From Bryoerythrophyllum caledonicum (Eukaryota; Streptophyta; Bryopsida; Pottiales; Pottiaceae): DNA of 64,000 bases. Position numbers and translations under genes: made by a program. Of this stretch, positions 1 through 10,670 are shown piece by piece (the first letter of the stretch is position 1; each line of letters opens with the position of its first letter). The stretch spans positions 15,072,190 through 15,136,189 of the forward strand of contig OZ020518.1 of NCBI GenBank assembly GCA_963971425.1, in the 5' to 3' direction. The notes under the pieces are model-generated. The model was not told where the DNA came from. It was given only the letters and a program-made list of their open reading frames with translations, and did no database searches.

Positions 1-1200
1 TGATAATGGTTTTTGTGACATAAACAAAACATGTGATCTCATCTCTAAAAAGAAAATGAGATTAGAAAACTCCCACTTATGTTTGATGAAAAATTAAAGC
101 ACATAGTGGAATGGATATTGGGATGGATACCACAATCATAGGTTGGTCTTTCTAGGGTTAATGAATAATCTTAGAAGTGTGATATCCAAAGTTGTACACT
201 TTAGTACATAGCTTCAAATTCGTCCTTCTAGGTCACATGCAAGGGTGTATTAATCACATGTAAGAATAAAGAGGTTTTAATGTTTATAATCAGTCTTGTT
301 TGAGTAGGAATTGAGATTTGAATGAGAACGATAATTTTTTATTTTTTTAAATCAACCGCAAAAAGGTGAATTTAATCACATAAAGTTGAAAACTCCCCCA
401 ATGAGCAACGTTATTGATACAATATTGCTGTAATTAGCATAATATACAGTATAGCTGTAGTATTGTATAACCTCGCTACGAGGCAGTACTTGCTTCAATG
501 GGCTTGTATTCAATATTGAAGCATGTAATGTCATTGCGGCAGTACTTGTTGCTTTGCGTTGTGTGTATCGAGTACTGCTACAGTATTTAGCAACTATACT
601 TTTTAGTCCCTTCTACATAATATAAATGTGATATTTTCAAACTTAGCAAAAACACTTCTTATTTTCCACATTTAACTTAGAGATCTTCATATTTTTACTT
701 TTTATATTTTTACTATGAGATGTGCTCTAAACCTTCTTATTTACCGTTTCAATTCTCATTCTAAAACATACCAAGCTCACAAACAAATAAAACGTGAATT
801 GGCAAATTTTGAGCCTCCACTCCTACAATTTTTTGAATATGATACACCCCTTCTCTACCTCCAAAACTTGGTGTACGAGGAACAAATATCACACTTGACA
901 TGATGGTAATGAATTTAGACCTTGTGTAGTACAAAATTTTGACACCAAGTGAAGTCAAAGTTTGCTAATCCACTCAACGCACGAAAGAAAGTGAAGCAAA
1001 TCTCCTACTGCAAACACTAGAGTCTTTGAATCCATGCGGTTATGATTTTGAAAGTTTGTGGGTTTATAATCCAGTAAGTCCTAATTGAGATGTTACGATG
1101 AAAACAAGAAATAGAAGTTTGTATTTCCATCATTACACATTGCACTAGAATTAACAATCGTAAAGTATTTATTTGTGAAATTGTCAAAGAGATTCAGGGG
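1..1200. other. AT-rich repeat-derived noncoding sequence
   Basis: No credible gene is seen. Bases 1-180 resemble 12300-12490 (shared words such as aaaacatgtgatctcatctc and gaaaaattaragcacatagt), so this is one end of a dispersed repeat. Bases 610-1000 resemble, in the same orientation, 47100-47400 and, inverted, 40990-41300, so they belong to the TTAA-flanked family described below. The short ORF at 715-903 lies entirely in this repeat. Confidence 0.6.
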
Positions 1201-1204
1201 TTAT

Positions 1205-1740
1205 TTACAAGGGAGAGTAAGGGAGAGGGAGAATAAGGGGAGAGGGACAGTAGGAGGGAGAGGGAGGAATTGGGACAGGCGCTAAGGAGTGGACGTGTCT
1301 AAGGGAGGAAGTTTGACCCCGGAGTGACCCGGGAGTGGGTCTAGGGATGGGCAAGCAGAGGGGCAGCGCCCAGGGACTTGCGCCATGGCCAGGGAGTCCC
1401 GGTGCTCGAATATCGGAGAAGACTGTCACTCTTGTCCCGACGCGAGGGAGCCGCACCGTGCCAGGGAGGGAGACTAAGGGGTCGGGACAGTAAGGGAGAG
1501 GTTGAGTAAGGGGTCGGGAGAGTAAGGGGAGAGGGACCCGTGCCGCACTAGAGAAGGAGAATAAGGGCGTCGGGATGATAGGGGATGGACAGTAAATGAG
1601 AGGAAGAGTAAGGGGTCGGACAGTAAGGGGAGAGGGCGCCGCGTCGTGCGCGCTATGGAGTCCCGCGAGCCTAGGGAGTCCCAGTGCATTCTGATATTGA
1701 AATGCAACTGTCCCGATGACGTCATCGGGACAATAGTGAC
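1205..1740. repeat. Purine-rich GGGAGAG/AAGGGG tract, imperfect two-fold duplication
   Basis: The plus strand is dominated by G-rich runs (GGGAGAGTAAGGG, AAGGGGAGAGGG) with G-run spacing compatible with G-quadruplexes. The phrase AGGGAGTCCCrGTGC occurs near 1393 and again near 1674, each followed by a similar sequence ending in CTGTC. The block therefore looks like an imperfect duplication of about 280 bp. The minus-strand ORFs here are low-complexity translations. Confidence 0.6.
1709..1732. promoter_or_regulatory. Perfect 24-nt palindrome centred on GACGTC, with a second TGACGTCA at 1737-1744
   Basis: The half-site TGTCCCGATGAC is followed directly by its exact reverse complement. A second TGACGTCA lies at 1737-1744. 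TGACGTCA is a known binding core of plant bZIP/TGA factors. Whether these sites act as regulatory elements or are simply part of a repeat cannot be told from sequence; no gene start lies nearby. Confidence 0.45.
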
Positions 1741-1867
1741 GTCATCTCTATTGTCATGATCACGTTATTGGGAGAGTTTCATTCCGATGTCGGAATGCAT
1801 CCTTGGGTGTGGATGTCCCGACCACTTTCATTTGAATTTCTTGAGCTCATTTCTTCAATTCACTTAA

Positions 1868-2968
1868 CTCCTAAAAGCCCAAGGCATTTTCCCTCATGAA
1901 ACACTCCAAAACTGCCATCATCAACAAGTGGTAACAAAATCTAACATTAAAGTCTAGTTTTAGACTTTTAACCATACAATCTTAGAATAGACGCGTATAT
2001 GAACTTACAACACAAATTTGGTTGCAATCCACTACACGGATGTGAAGATTATAGCGTTTGAAAAGCAAAGAAAAGTATTTTTCCCCCCTTGCCCGGCAAG
2101 GTCAGCCTACTTTGACTAGGCATATCTTCTAGATTTTACATTGAAATGTGATCAAATCTTTTATCAATATGACTTATATGTTGTTAAGTGTTTGTGTGCA
2201 AAATTTGAGGTTAATTCGAGGGGTAATAGATGTAGAAATATACACTTTAGTGAAAGGAGGTACAAAATACTGACAATTACTACATAAGTGATATGAAATT
2301 GTTTGTTTCATACAATTTGTTGCATTTGAGAATCCCAATGGTGGAGACTTTCAATTTATTTTTTCACTAGTTTTAGAAAAAGAAACGACTAAACTTAGTA
2401 AAATCCATAATTTTCATGAATATATGGAATAAATAAAGCATTATGGGAAAGGACAGTGCTTGAAATTGGGTGGCCACTTTGTCCCGTTGTTGACCGCCCT
2501 GTCAACTGAACGGAATTTTTTTTTAAAATAAAAAATAAAAAATTGGCGGGCCCGTTCTTGGCATGGGACGTTGGCACGCCAGCTGACGGTTGGTTGTTTG
2601 CTATTTTTTTTTAATTATTTTAATAACTCTTTTAATGATTTTCAAAGCTTTTTGTACTTGGACTTCGTGTATAGAAGTTTGGACTCCTTTCCTTGCCATT
2701 TCTGTCTCAAAATTCTGCCCCATTTTTCTCGTCAAATTGCATTGGTTGACATGGCTGCCCCTATCGTCCAGACTCCCCATTTTGACCTTCGAAGGCTAAT
2801 AAGTTTTGAACCAAATGTCCAAAATCATATTTGAAAAATTCCCCATATAGATTTCATCAAGGACAATGCAGTGTAAATTTTTGATAAGAATCGGAGTATT
2901 TTTTCCACTCAAAGGTACATGCCCAAAATCCAAAACGTACGCCCCAAGTACACTTGGGCTCTTAGGGA
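1868..2968. mobile_element. Non-autonomous TTAA-flanked inverted-repeat element (piggyBac-like)
   Basis: The left end is TTAA (1864-1867) followed by CTCCTAAAAGCCCAAGG. The right end is CTTGGGCTCTTAGGGA followed by TTAA (2969-2972). The interior aligns by eye with the element at 40782-41679: the CATTTTCCCTC block near the left end and the GAAGGCTAATAA block near the right. No transposase is visible. The ORFs at 2395-2834 are repeat-derived. TTAA target duplications and CCC-type inverted repeats are typical of the piggyBac superfamily; the assignment is inference. Confidence 0.6.
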
Positions 2969-3024
2969 TTAATGTAATCTACTTGAGCATGGTTTGGTCG
3001 ACTTGGGCAAACATTAGTTACAAA

Positions 3025-3815
3025 ACTTAACCCCTATAATATCCTTGACAATTTCACACCAAGTACACTTCAAAGCTGTTGATTCTAGTGCAACGAGTAA
3101 GAAAGGAAACAAAACAATAGTGTTTTTAGTTTGAATTGTAGGAGCTCATTTAACATCTCATAAATGACATACCTACAAAATCTCATCAACTTTGACCGTA
3201 TAGATTGAAAGATTATTGTGTTTGAAGTTGAAAAAATGGTTCATTTTCATCCCTAAGTTGAGTGGAATAGCAAACTTTGACTTCATTTGGTGTCAGGGTT
3301 TTGCACTACTTAAGGTCTAAATTTTATATCTTCATGTTGATCATGATATTAACTCCTTTTTAGAATGATAATTAGAGCAGTCAATAAGAAGGTTAACACC
3401 ACGTCCTGTAAATAAGTGAAAAATATGAAGATCTTGAAGTTTTATGTGGAAAAGAAGACGTTTTTTTGGTTCCTTTCCCGACAATGTGTGGCAATGTGTG
3501 AACATCTTTGGCTTTGGATAAATGTGTTTTTCCACTACAAGCAAGAAGTGTTTTTTGACAATATAAAAGGAAATAGAGTGTCCTATCAAAAGTTTTTGGA
3601 GTTGACCAACATACCCCCACTCGACAATTTTCTTTAAGGTGGGATAGATTTTTTCTATAAGCCGAATGAGAATAAAAGCTATACTCCCACATACATCTTG
3701 TTGTCTTGCATCTCTGTACAAAATATTAAGAATTGAAAATATAGATTGCAACCATGGGAAAGTGCCCACGATATGCAAAAGCCCACCTCAAAATTTTTTT
3801 CATTTAGGGATTAGG
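3025..3815. mobile_element. Second copy of the TTAA-flanked family, degraded
   Basis: The left edge reads TTAACCCCTATAATATCC near 3027. The interior (3190-3500) parallels 40970-41360: the same order of blocks for GTTGAGTGGAATAGC, ACTACTTAAGGTCTAAAT and AAATATGAAGATCT. The right edge near 3805 (CATTTAGGGATTAGG) is degenerate. The ORFs here on either strand are not conserved in the other copies and are not genes. Confidence 0.45.
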
Positions 3816-3920
3816 TTGACTAAACTTAAGTATGCTTGAGTATGCTTGAGTCCACGGATTCGGCTTAAGTATGCTTAAGGCCACAGATGATCAGAGCATG
3901 CTTAAGTATGGGGTGATGGT

Positions 3921-4272
3921 TAAAAAACACCACGGCCTTGGTGTAGTGGTTTGGGTCATGGCACACCGATGAGGTGGTTGTGAGTTCAAGTCCTATTGCC
4001 GGCGTGGTGCCTACCACCATAGTCCACCCAATTATGGTGTGGGGTCACAAGGCCTTGTTGTATGGGGATCCACAAAGCCCTTGGGGGGGATGACATGTCA
4101 CTTGTCTCTAAGGCATTTAGTGTAGGGAAGCACTTAGTGTAGAAAAGTGTTTACCCTCAAGAGGGGAGAGTAGTTCTATTACTAGCCTATGTCCCATGGC
4201 CATATGCTTAGTGTAGAGAATGAACAAACACTATATTCACGTCGGTCTCCTTCGGCGACCGGAGTTCTTCTT
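3921..4272 (+). mobile_element. tRNA-derived SINE, complete, with LINE-shared 3' end
   Basis: A 12-bp target duplication TGGGGTGATGGT flanks the element (3909-3920 and 4273-4284). The head contains a Pol III A box (TGGTGTAGTGG, from 3939) and B box (GTTCAAGTC, 3984-3992) at tRNA-like spacing. The body from about 4148 (GTGTTTACCCTCAAGAGG) to the end matches the 3' UTR of the LINE at 48.6-50.1 kb. The 3' end has a stem-loop (CGGTC..GACCG, about 4241-4260) followed by a short TTC-type tail. Such SINEs are transcribed by Pol III and copied by a partner LINE. Confidence 0.85.
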
Positions 4273-4284
4273 TGGGGTGATGGT

Positions 4285-5600
4285 CCGATCAGGGTGAATC
4301 TTGCCAAAAGATGACTATACATCTTACAAGACTATACATCCTATAATACTTGAATCAATCGTCTTGGTTGGCAGCCATGTATGCTCCCATTTTCCTACCC
4401 ACCAACATTCATTAAAATTTCCTTTTTACACAAACACCCGTTGTCCGGATTCCACTATTAAGTGAGAGTCATCTTTGGACTCATGTTGTACTATCACTAT
4501 TAAGTGAGAGTCATCTTTGGACTCATGTTGATGCAAATTTAGGCACATGGAAAAAGATACCTCAAAATTCACTTTTGGTGATACACAATTTAGATTATAA
4601 TAGTAGCAAACACCTAAAAGCTTGATATTTAGGTGCCTTATACATGTATGCACCAAGCCTCAGGAGTACTTGATGATAGGATGTACATTCATAGTCCTTT
4701 CTATTCCTTATGTGCTCTATGTTGAATAAAGACAACTTCCTAATTCATTTGGACACCCTAATTTCCTCAATTTTGTTGACATCATTAATTTTAGATATTA
4801 CTTGAATAATTTTTCGTGTACATTATTTGTACCAACTCTAGACTATGAATATTTTACTAATTTGAGCCATAGAAAAGCATGGGGTGTGCAAAATTTTGTG
4901 GAAGACAATCATTTTGGATACGTTGATTGGACCATCATCCTATGCTTAAGTGCAATTGACTTAGATATGCTTAAGATGATTTAGAGACTATATCGTGAGT
5001 ATCAATCGTCACTCACATGATACATACAGAATTATGACAGTAATGCTTGACAATCGGGAAAATCTACAAAACTTGCAGCATTCGCGAAGAAAAATGAGTA
5101 GAAATGACCAATCAACATCTTCTAGGGAGGACCTTCGAGGCCGCTGCCAAGCCGGCAACGAACTGTCATAGGCTAGGGCCGGAGGTTAGCTCGGAGGGGA
5201 CACCGACTCAACTTGATGAGCGATGGGGCTGTCAAAAAGCAAAAAACCCTGTTCTTCCACCGATCTTGAGAACCGGTGGAGATGCTCTTATGTATTGATT
5301 CATGAAGTAGTAGTGAATTGATTCATCTTCTCTTATAATAAGTGGTGGTGAGGCCATTATACCCAGTAAACCAAAAACCGGGCTGATACCAGTGGGCGTT
5401 TTCCAATGGTATTCTTGAGGTGATGGTATCAGGGTAGGAAAAAGTGACCAGTGAACTTTCTGAAAGTTGACAAGGATACGCTCCTTACGAGCTATGGTGA
5501 TGGCATGATCCGCATTGTCACAATCCTATCGAACAAGAAGATTAGCGTTATCAAAACCATGAAACCCTAACGCATGTACACTTGCCTCGTAAAAGACAAT
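4285..5600. other. Noncoding, no recognisable gene; short tandem duplication inside
   Basis: A 42-bp unit is duplicated at 4453-4494 and 4495-4531 (core TTAAGTGAGAGTCATCTTTG). A GC-richer stretch at 5090-5300 carries a 64-codon ORF with no recognisable motif. The stretch 5335-5600 shows nothing I can name. Confidence 0.5.
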
Positions 5601-5605
5601 GGGAC

Positions 5606-5830
5606 TCGAACTAGTGAAGAAGAAGAACTTCGGTCCCCAAGGGGAGACCAGAGTGAATAAAGTGTCTGTTCATTCCACCATTAAACCTATGTCCACCAGA
5701 CATAGGTTTAGCAGTATGGAATTGCTCCCCCCTCTCAAGGATAGTCACTATATAACCAATAACCAGTAACCAAGGACCAATCAGAGCCACAGGGCTCAAT
5801 TCAAAGAGATGATGTTTAAAGGTTAAATGT
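5606..5830 (-). mobile_element. 5'-truncated LINE copy (3' UTR only)
   Basis: Read on the minus strand, the sequence follows the LINE 3' UTR at 49840-50075: GAATTGAGCC.TGTGGCTCT, then TTGGT(T/C)ACT, then the GAGAGGGGGGAG block, the GGTGGAATGAACAGACAC block, a stem-loop and a TTC tail. It extends further 5' than the tail-only copies. No convincing target duplication was found. Confidence 0.7.
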
Positions 5831-5999
5831 GTCATCTAATTCTAAAAGAGGTTTGTGTAGGAGTATGCACATCGCATGTTACTACTGAATTTATAAGTGG
5901 TATAACAACATGCTACATTTTCTCCTTGAAACTTGGAAATTACATACAATCGGGAATAATAAGCTCCCTCTACAACAACCCTATTTGTTTGCCTACTAT

Positions 6000-6095
6000 A
6001 AGGTGGCTATGGATGATGTTCCGATTTACAACGATAATTTTTTATAGAATATCATCTATAACACTTGTTGATTCCCCATCATCCATAGCCACCTT
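6000..6095. repeat. 19-bp perfect stem-loop
   Basis: AAGGTGGCTATGGATGATG at 6000-6018 is the exact reverse complement of 6077-6095, with a loop of 58 nt. It could be a tiny MITE or a small-RNA hairpin; nothing else decides this. Confidence 0.6.
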
Positions 6096-6350
6096 GTCCT
6101 TTAAAGGATAAAAAGCGGCTATTATAATGATTTGGTTTTGGTCTAGGATTGGGCAGTGCTAAGAGGCAAGCCAATTGTTGTAATAAAATGGTTGATATAA
6201 CGGATGTTTTCATAAAGGGAGCTGAGTGTACTATTGGGTTGTCATGTTCTCAAAATGTCATGAACCAAGGAGAGTGATGCACTAGAAATCAATCGCATCA
6301 CAAATTGAACATCTCATGACCATCTAGAGAAGAATCAGATTCTACTTTAA

Positions 6351-6590
6351 CCTGAAGATGTCTTATCAAGAACCATATATACATGTATGTATTTTACTAT
6401 GTAGAATACAAAAAATGTATCAAATTTTAGCAAGACTTAAACCTTTGGATTAAAGATTCTTCAACAAGCATCTTTCATTTGGAGATCATTTCAATATCAA
6501 AATCTTATTTTCATGTTCAAATACGACATCATACATGTAGAATATAGTGACTACTGGTTGGCGGTTTTGACATTTAAGGGTTAACCCTAT
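6351..6590. mobile_element. Short TTAA-flanked MITE, second family, degraded left end
   Basis: The right end TGACATTTAAGGG followed by TTAA (6591-6594) matches the inverted repeat CCCTTAAAGGTCTGAGAAGCC of the elements at 44307, 54479 and 61467. The interior shares CATTTGGAGATCATTTCAAT and ACATCATACATGTAGAATA with 54590-54665. The left TTAA is at 6347-6350. Confidence 0.5.
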
Positions 6591-6689
6591 TACGGCAAGA
6601 GGCCATAGGTGGTCACTTTTGAAGTAATCTGCAAATAATTATATTAATAGTTCATTGCTCTCTGATTGGCAAACTGCGTTATCTTGCGT

Positions 6690-6847
6690 GGATTTGTACA
6701 CTTCCGACAAATCGAGTGAGACATTGAGCTATAGTATGGGAATATGCAAGATAAGAGATTTGATTCATGGATTTGTGCGCTTCCGACAAATGGAGTGAGA
6801 CATTGAGCTATAGTCTCGGAATACGCAAGATAGGAGATTTGATGCAG
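6690..6847. repeat. 79-bp tandem duplication
   Basis: Units start at 6690 and 6769 (GGATTTGTrCrCTTCCGACA) and differ at a few positions. The minus-strand ORF across it simply repeats the same peptide and is not regarded as a gene. Confidence 0.7.
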
Positions 6848-7146
6848 GCCGAGCAATATTTCGAGCATATTTTTGTATAGAAAGCCCACTCCCAATTTGT
6901 AGCTGTTGACTTTCACAAATAGGTCATCCGCATGTGTGGCATGTGTGGACAAGTTTTCATAACCCACCACGGAATTCTGCATCGGACCAACAACAAAAGG
7001 TGTATACATGTGGGAGTCTAAAACTCCCACTTGGTCGCCCCTACCAAAAAAATTAGTTAAAATAGGGTTTTTAGTATTAGTTAACTATAAAAGTAGTTAA
7101 TATTGTGTGAAATTAGATTAGATAGCCAATAGAGAAAATAGATAAA

Positions 7147-7300
7147 TGCTTAAGTAGTTAATTAGGTTTATAGTGGTGATAAAACCGGGTCTTAAAATCA
7201 CTAATTTAAGTCCCGGGAAACAATATCAAAAGAGTCCCGGGAGAGATCCCGGGACGTAAGCCTAAAATCACCACTTAAATCTAAATTAACTAATTAAGTA
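7147..7300. repeat. Fold-back sequence at the left edge of the CCGG-rich block
   Basis: An arm at 7149-7184 (TTAATTAG and AGTGGTGAT blocks) is inverted at 7264-7299 (ATCACCACTTAAAT and CTAATTAAG). The loop contains several CCCGGG words. It may be an end of the element that carries the ORF at 8638. Confidence 0.55.
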
Positions 7301-7465
7301 TAGGAGGTAGTTGGAAGTAGTTGAGTTCTTCTAGATGCTAATTCTTGTTTGAATTAGTAGTAGTGGTAGAGAAAAGAAAAGAAAAGACAAAAAAGAAAAA
7401 AATACAGAAAAAGAAAAAGAAAAGAAAAAAATTCCAAAAAAAAAAAAATTTAATAAAAAAATACA

Positions 7466-7570
7466 TACCCGGGTATCAACCCGGGTATGAACTAGCCCGG
7501 GTACCAACCCGGGTATGGGCTGATACCCGGGTACCTGGGTATCACCCGGGCAGCAGCCCGGGTATCTCCA
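7466..7570. repeat. Array of CCCGGGTA words
   Basis: About nine CCCGGG-type hexamers occur in about 100 bp, in both orientations (CCCGGGTA and TACCCGGG), separated by short non-conserved spacers. Each core is itself palindromic. The short spacers and alternating orientation exclude a CRISPR array. Confidence 0.75.
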
Positions 7571-7866
7571 ACCGTCATGGTCGGCCTCTCTCTCCCCGAG
7601 ATTTGACCTGTCCTCTCCAGAAACTCTTCCCCTCCTCTAGAACTCTTCTTTCCTCCCCCTCCTTCTCTAAAAATCCCCCCCCCTCAAATTTTCTCCTCTA
7701 TCTCCCTATCTAGTTCTCTCTCTCTCTCATAGATTCTCCCTCTCTCTCTATTTTATCTTTTTGGAGTTGGGGTTTGAAGAAGTAGTTGAAGAAGTGGAAA
7801 GAAGGAGATGCAACTAGGGTTTCAAGAAGAGGAGGTTTCAAGAGGAAGTAACACAAGAGGTTTGAA

Positions 7867-8010
7867 GAAGAGGTGCGCGGGCTAGGCTTTGGTGGAAGAG
7901 GTGCGCGGACTAGGGTTTGATGGAAGAGGTGCGCGAGCTAAGGTTTGGTGGAAGAAGTGCGCGGACTAGGGTTTGGTGGAAGAGGTACGCGAGCTAGGGT
8001 TTGGTGGATA
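7867..8010 (+). repeat. 36-bp tandem repeats
   Basis: Four to five imperfect units of the form GAAGAGGTGCGCGnnCTAGG followed by GTTTGGTGG lie upstream of the ORF at 8638. They may be leader sequence of the same element. Confidence 0.7.
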
Positions 8011-8637
8011 TTTTAGGGTTTGCGGAGGTGGAGGAGATTTGTGGCCGAAGCGAGAAGATAAAAGAGACAAAGGAAGGAGGTTGCGGGTGCAACAACAAAG
8101 GTGACTCTTGCCCATGTTGGGTTTCTTTTGTTTGTGAGAATTTCTTGTTTGTGAGTCTTTTCCTCTCTTGTCTACCGGGGTGGCTCCCCGGTAATATCCT
8201 CCCCGGTCTAGAGAAAAAGTTCTCCCCGGGGACTTCATCTAGACCTCATTGTGTTGTTTACATGTGTAGTTGTTGTCGATTGTCCCAGCCTTGTGGCAAG
8301 TTGTTATCTTGAAATGTCTCCCTCCTCATATCATTTTAGGTCTTGCCCACAATTCCTATCTTTTTCTCGGTCTTCCCGGTCAACCGGGAAGAACCTCTTT
8401 CTAAGTCCTTGACTCCAAAGTCTTCTCCTCGTTATCATTATATGTGACCTTGTGTTGTTAGTATGTTGCTAGATGTGTGAGACACCCATATCCACATACT
8501 CTAGCAAAGTGTTCCGGAGTTGTCTACCGGTTGACCGGTAGACTTGTGTTTCCGGGCCGGACCGGAGTTTGTAATAAGTTAATAGGGAGATTGGTGGAAG
8601 TATAGGCATTTCAAGAATTCTGTCCACCCCGGACAAC

Positions 8638-9879
8638 ATGGCTCTACCGGTGTCGCTGACTCTTTCGAAGATAGATCCAAACAAGTGGGAGGAGACTCCG
8701 AAGGGCATACAGTTGGAGGAAGACCTCATCCGGATGGGGTGTCAGGGGTTTTACGAGAAGCCGTGGGTATTTCAGAAGGGACATGCGGTGTCGGAGTTGC
8801 AACCTCCCGGGAACTCCCGGGGAGCTTACCGGGCAAATCACCGGTCTTGGACCGTGGACGTGTGGCGCGAAGTATACTCTCTTCGTCAAGAGAGTGAGTG
8901 GTCAGCCGCAGTCAATCGGGAGCTGTTGGAGGAACACGTATCACAACCTTACAACTCTTCAGAATGCTACCGGAGCGACCACTTCACGAATCACCGATTG
9001 AGAGGGGCGGTTGGGTTTCTAAACTCAATCCTCCATCCCAGCCGTCATGAAAGAGTCACGGCCCGGTTGGCCACTGCCTACATCGAGGCATTTTTCGAAG
9101 AATCCTCCCCGGATTGGGGATCCTTGTTGGAAGAGGCAATCTTGCCTCAAATCCGGGTGGTTCGACAAGGTGGAGGCTCGAAGACTTTTCTGACCCCCTA
9201 TCTCATGCATCTGTATGAGCACCACCGTTGTCTGGACCCGGATGACCAGAAGATGTGGAGAGATGCGATGGGTCTTTTAGATCAACCTCCCCGGGGCCCT
9301 CCTCAGCAACCGGAGACCCGATTGATGTTACCGGTAACTCCCGGAGATCCTCTGCAACCGGAGGATCGATCGACTCTACCGGGGACTCCCCGGGAAGCCT
9401 CCTCATCTCAAGCAATTCCAAGGAAGGAGAGGACCTCCCGGTCTCACCGGGAGAAACCACCACAACCAACCGGGGCATCCAAGAAACTCACTCTCGTGGA
9501 GAACATCTCCAAGTTCTTCCGGGAGGTGACCCGGGAGATCCAAGAGATGGAGATGGAAGTAAAGGAGGCAAAGAGTTTCAAAAGGACTTTTCGGAGGATC
9601 TTTGAAGTGGAGGACAACCGGGAGATCTTACCGGCAGCCCGGGAGAAGTTAGAACTAGTGACCAAGTTGAAGGAAGATCTCCGGGCCGCTCAGAAGGAGA
9701 TCCGAGACTCGAAGGCGCAGTCCCAAGAGGCTATCCTATCATTGACCAAGAAGCTTGCCAAGCGGCCAAGTGCCACCACACCGTTGCAAGACCGGGTTCA
9801 CCCCGGAAGAAGAGGAGATTGGTCGACACCAAATCTTCTTCTCCGGAAGAGGATGGTCCACCTGCTCAAACACCGGTGA
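8638..9879 (+). CDS. Unknown 413-aa protein in a CCGG-rich, probably mobile, element
   Basis: I do not recognise this protein. The ATG sits in a good eukaryotic context (ACAACATGG). Residues 1-220 look globular (motifs HERVTARLATAYIEAF near 140, LTPYLMHLYEHHRC near 185). Residues 220-275 are a Pro/Thr linker with repeated LPxTPxxP. Residues 280-385 are strongly charged and predicted to form a coiled coil, as in many retroelement Gag-like proteins. There is no zinc knuckle, protease or reverse transcriptase within about 4 kb. The DNA uses ACCGG/CCGGG words very often, unlike any other coding region here. A downstream ORF in another frame (9819-10214) continues a plausible protein, so a frameshift near 9795 may have split a longer reading frame. 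It may be the gag-like ORF of a non-autonomous element or a domesticated derivative. Confidence 0.55.
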   Translation: MALPVSLTLSKIDPNKWEETPKGIQLEEDLIRMGCQGFYEKPWVFQKGHAVSELQPPGNSRGAYRANHRSWTVDVWREVYSLRQESEWSAAVNRELLEEHVSQPYNSSECYRSDHFTNHRLRGAVGFLNSILHPSRHERVTARLATAYIEAFFEESSPDWGSLLEEAILPQIRVVRQGGGSKTFLTPYLMHLYEHHRCLDPDDQKMWRDAMGLLDQPPRGPPQQPETRLMLPVTPGDPLQPEDRSTLPGTPREASSSQAIPRKERTSRSHREKPPQPTGASKKLTLVENISKFFREVTREIQEMEMEVKEAKSFKRTFRRIFEVEDNREILPAAREKLELVTKLKEDLRAAQKEIRDSKAQSQEAILSLTKKLAKRPSATTPLQDRVHPGRRGDWSTPNLLLRKRMVHLLKHR

Positions 9880-10214
9880 GTAGAATGGATTCCCCACCCT
9901 CCAAGGAATGGGGTGTGAAGGTCTATGAGAGAAGAAAAAACCTCCCAGTAACTCCTACCGGAAAGGAACCGGCAGACCTCCCTTCCTCAACCCCGGAGTC
10001 CTTGGTGGAATCTTCTGTGGCCATATTAATTGAGCTTAAGGAGACTCCACGTGTATCTGTAGATACATCCAACCTTCCGGTGGATACCACCACTCCACTG
10101 GTAGACCTCCCGGTTGAGACATCCGACCTTCCGAGGGATTCTCTTGACCATGTTGGTACTTCCAGACATAGTGCCAATCCCTATACGTCTCAATCGGAAG
10201 GGTCTTCTGGTTGA
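9819..10214 (+). pseudogene. Probable out-of-frame continuation of the 8638 ORF
   Basis: In this frame, sequence from about 9793 reads PGSPRKKRRLVDTKS (a basic, NLS-like start), then a Pro/Ser/Thr-rich stretch with repeated LPV-type motifs, to a stop at 10214. It overlaps the end of the 413-aa ORF. Its style and CCGG-rich codon use match that ORF, so one ancestral reading frame with a single-base shift is likely. An independent gene beginning at 9819 is possible but less attractive. Confidence 0.4.
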
Positions 10215-10465
10215 GTCTTTGTTATATGTTATGTGTTGATTTACCTCACCGGTTGGTGAGATGTCGTTTTAAGTTGCTAGAATTACACACTAGGGTGAGA
10301 GTAGTGATGTCGATGGGGCCCCATTGCGCACCCGGTCACTACCACTTGAGTGGTCTCTCCGGCTACTTATTTTTGTTAGGAAAAGGTTCACCGGTCCCGG
10401 GACCGCCGGACCGGGAGTCTTCCAGTTTACCGGTCTACCGGTAATCCGCCGGTGACTAGGCTACC

Positions 10466-10670
10466 CTTGATTTTAGGATCTAGATGCCGTTTTGTCTTGT
10501 AGTGGAGCTACTTTTGGAGGGTATCTATTGACTTTAGTGCACTCCCTAAATGCCGTTTTGTCCTTTTGGGGTCTAGTTTTGGAACGTAGCTATTGACTTT
10601 AGTGCACTCTTTAGATGCTATTTCCACCTTTTGGGGATCTAGTTTTGGAGGATAGCTAGTAGCCTTTGTG
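10466..10670 (+). repeat. About 75-bp tandem repeat, three imperfect units
   Basis: Units share GATGCCGTTTTGTC, TCTAGTTTTGGA and TAGCTATTGACTTTAGTGCA. They lie 3' of the ORF pair inside the same CCGG-rich block. Confidence 0.65.

Noticed and set aside
715-958. Short ORFs on both strands
   Set aside because: They lie in a dispersed repeat that has stops at these positions in its other copies.
7466-7570. Possible CRISPR-like array of CCCGGGTA repeats
   Set aside because: Repeats are too short, alternate in orientation and have irregular spacers; the genome is eukaryotic.
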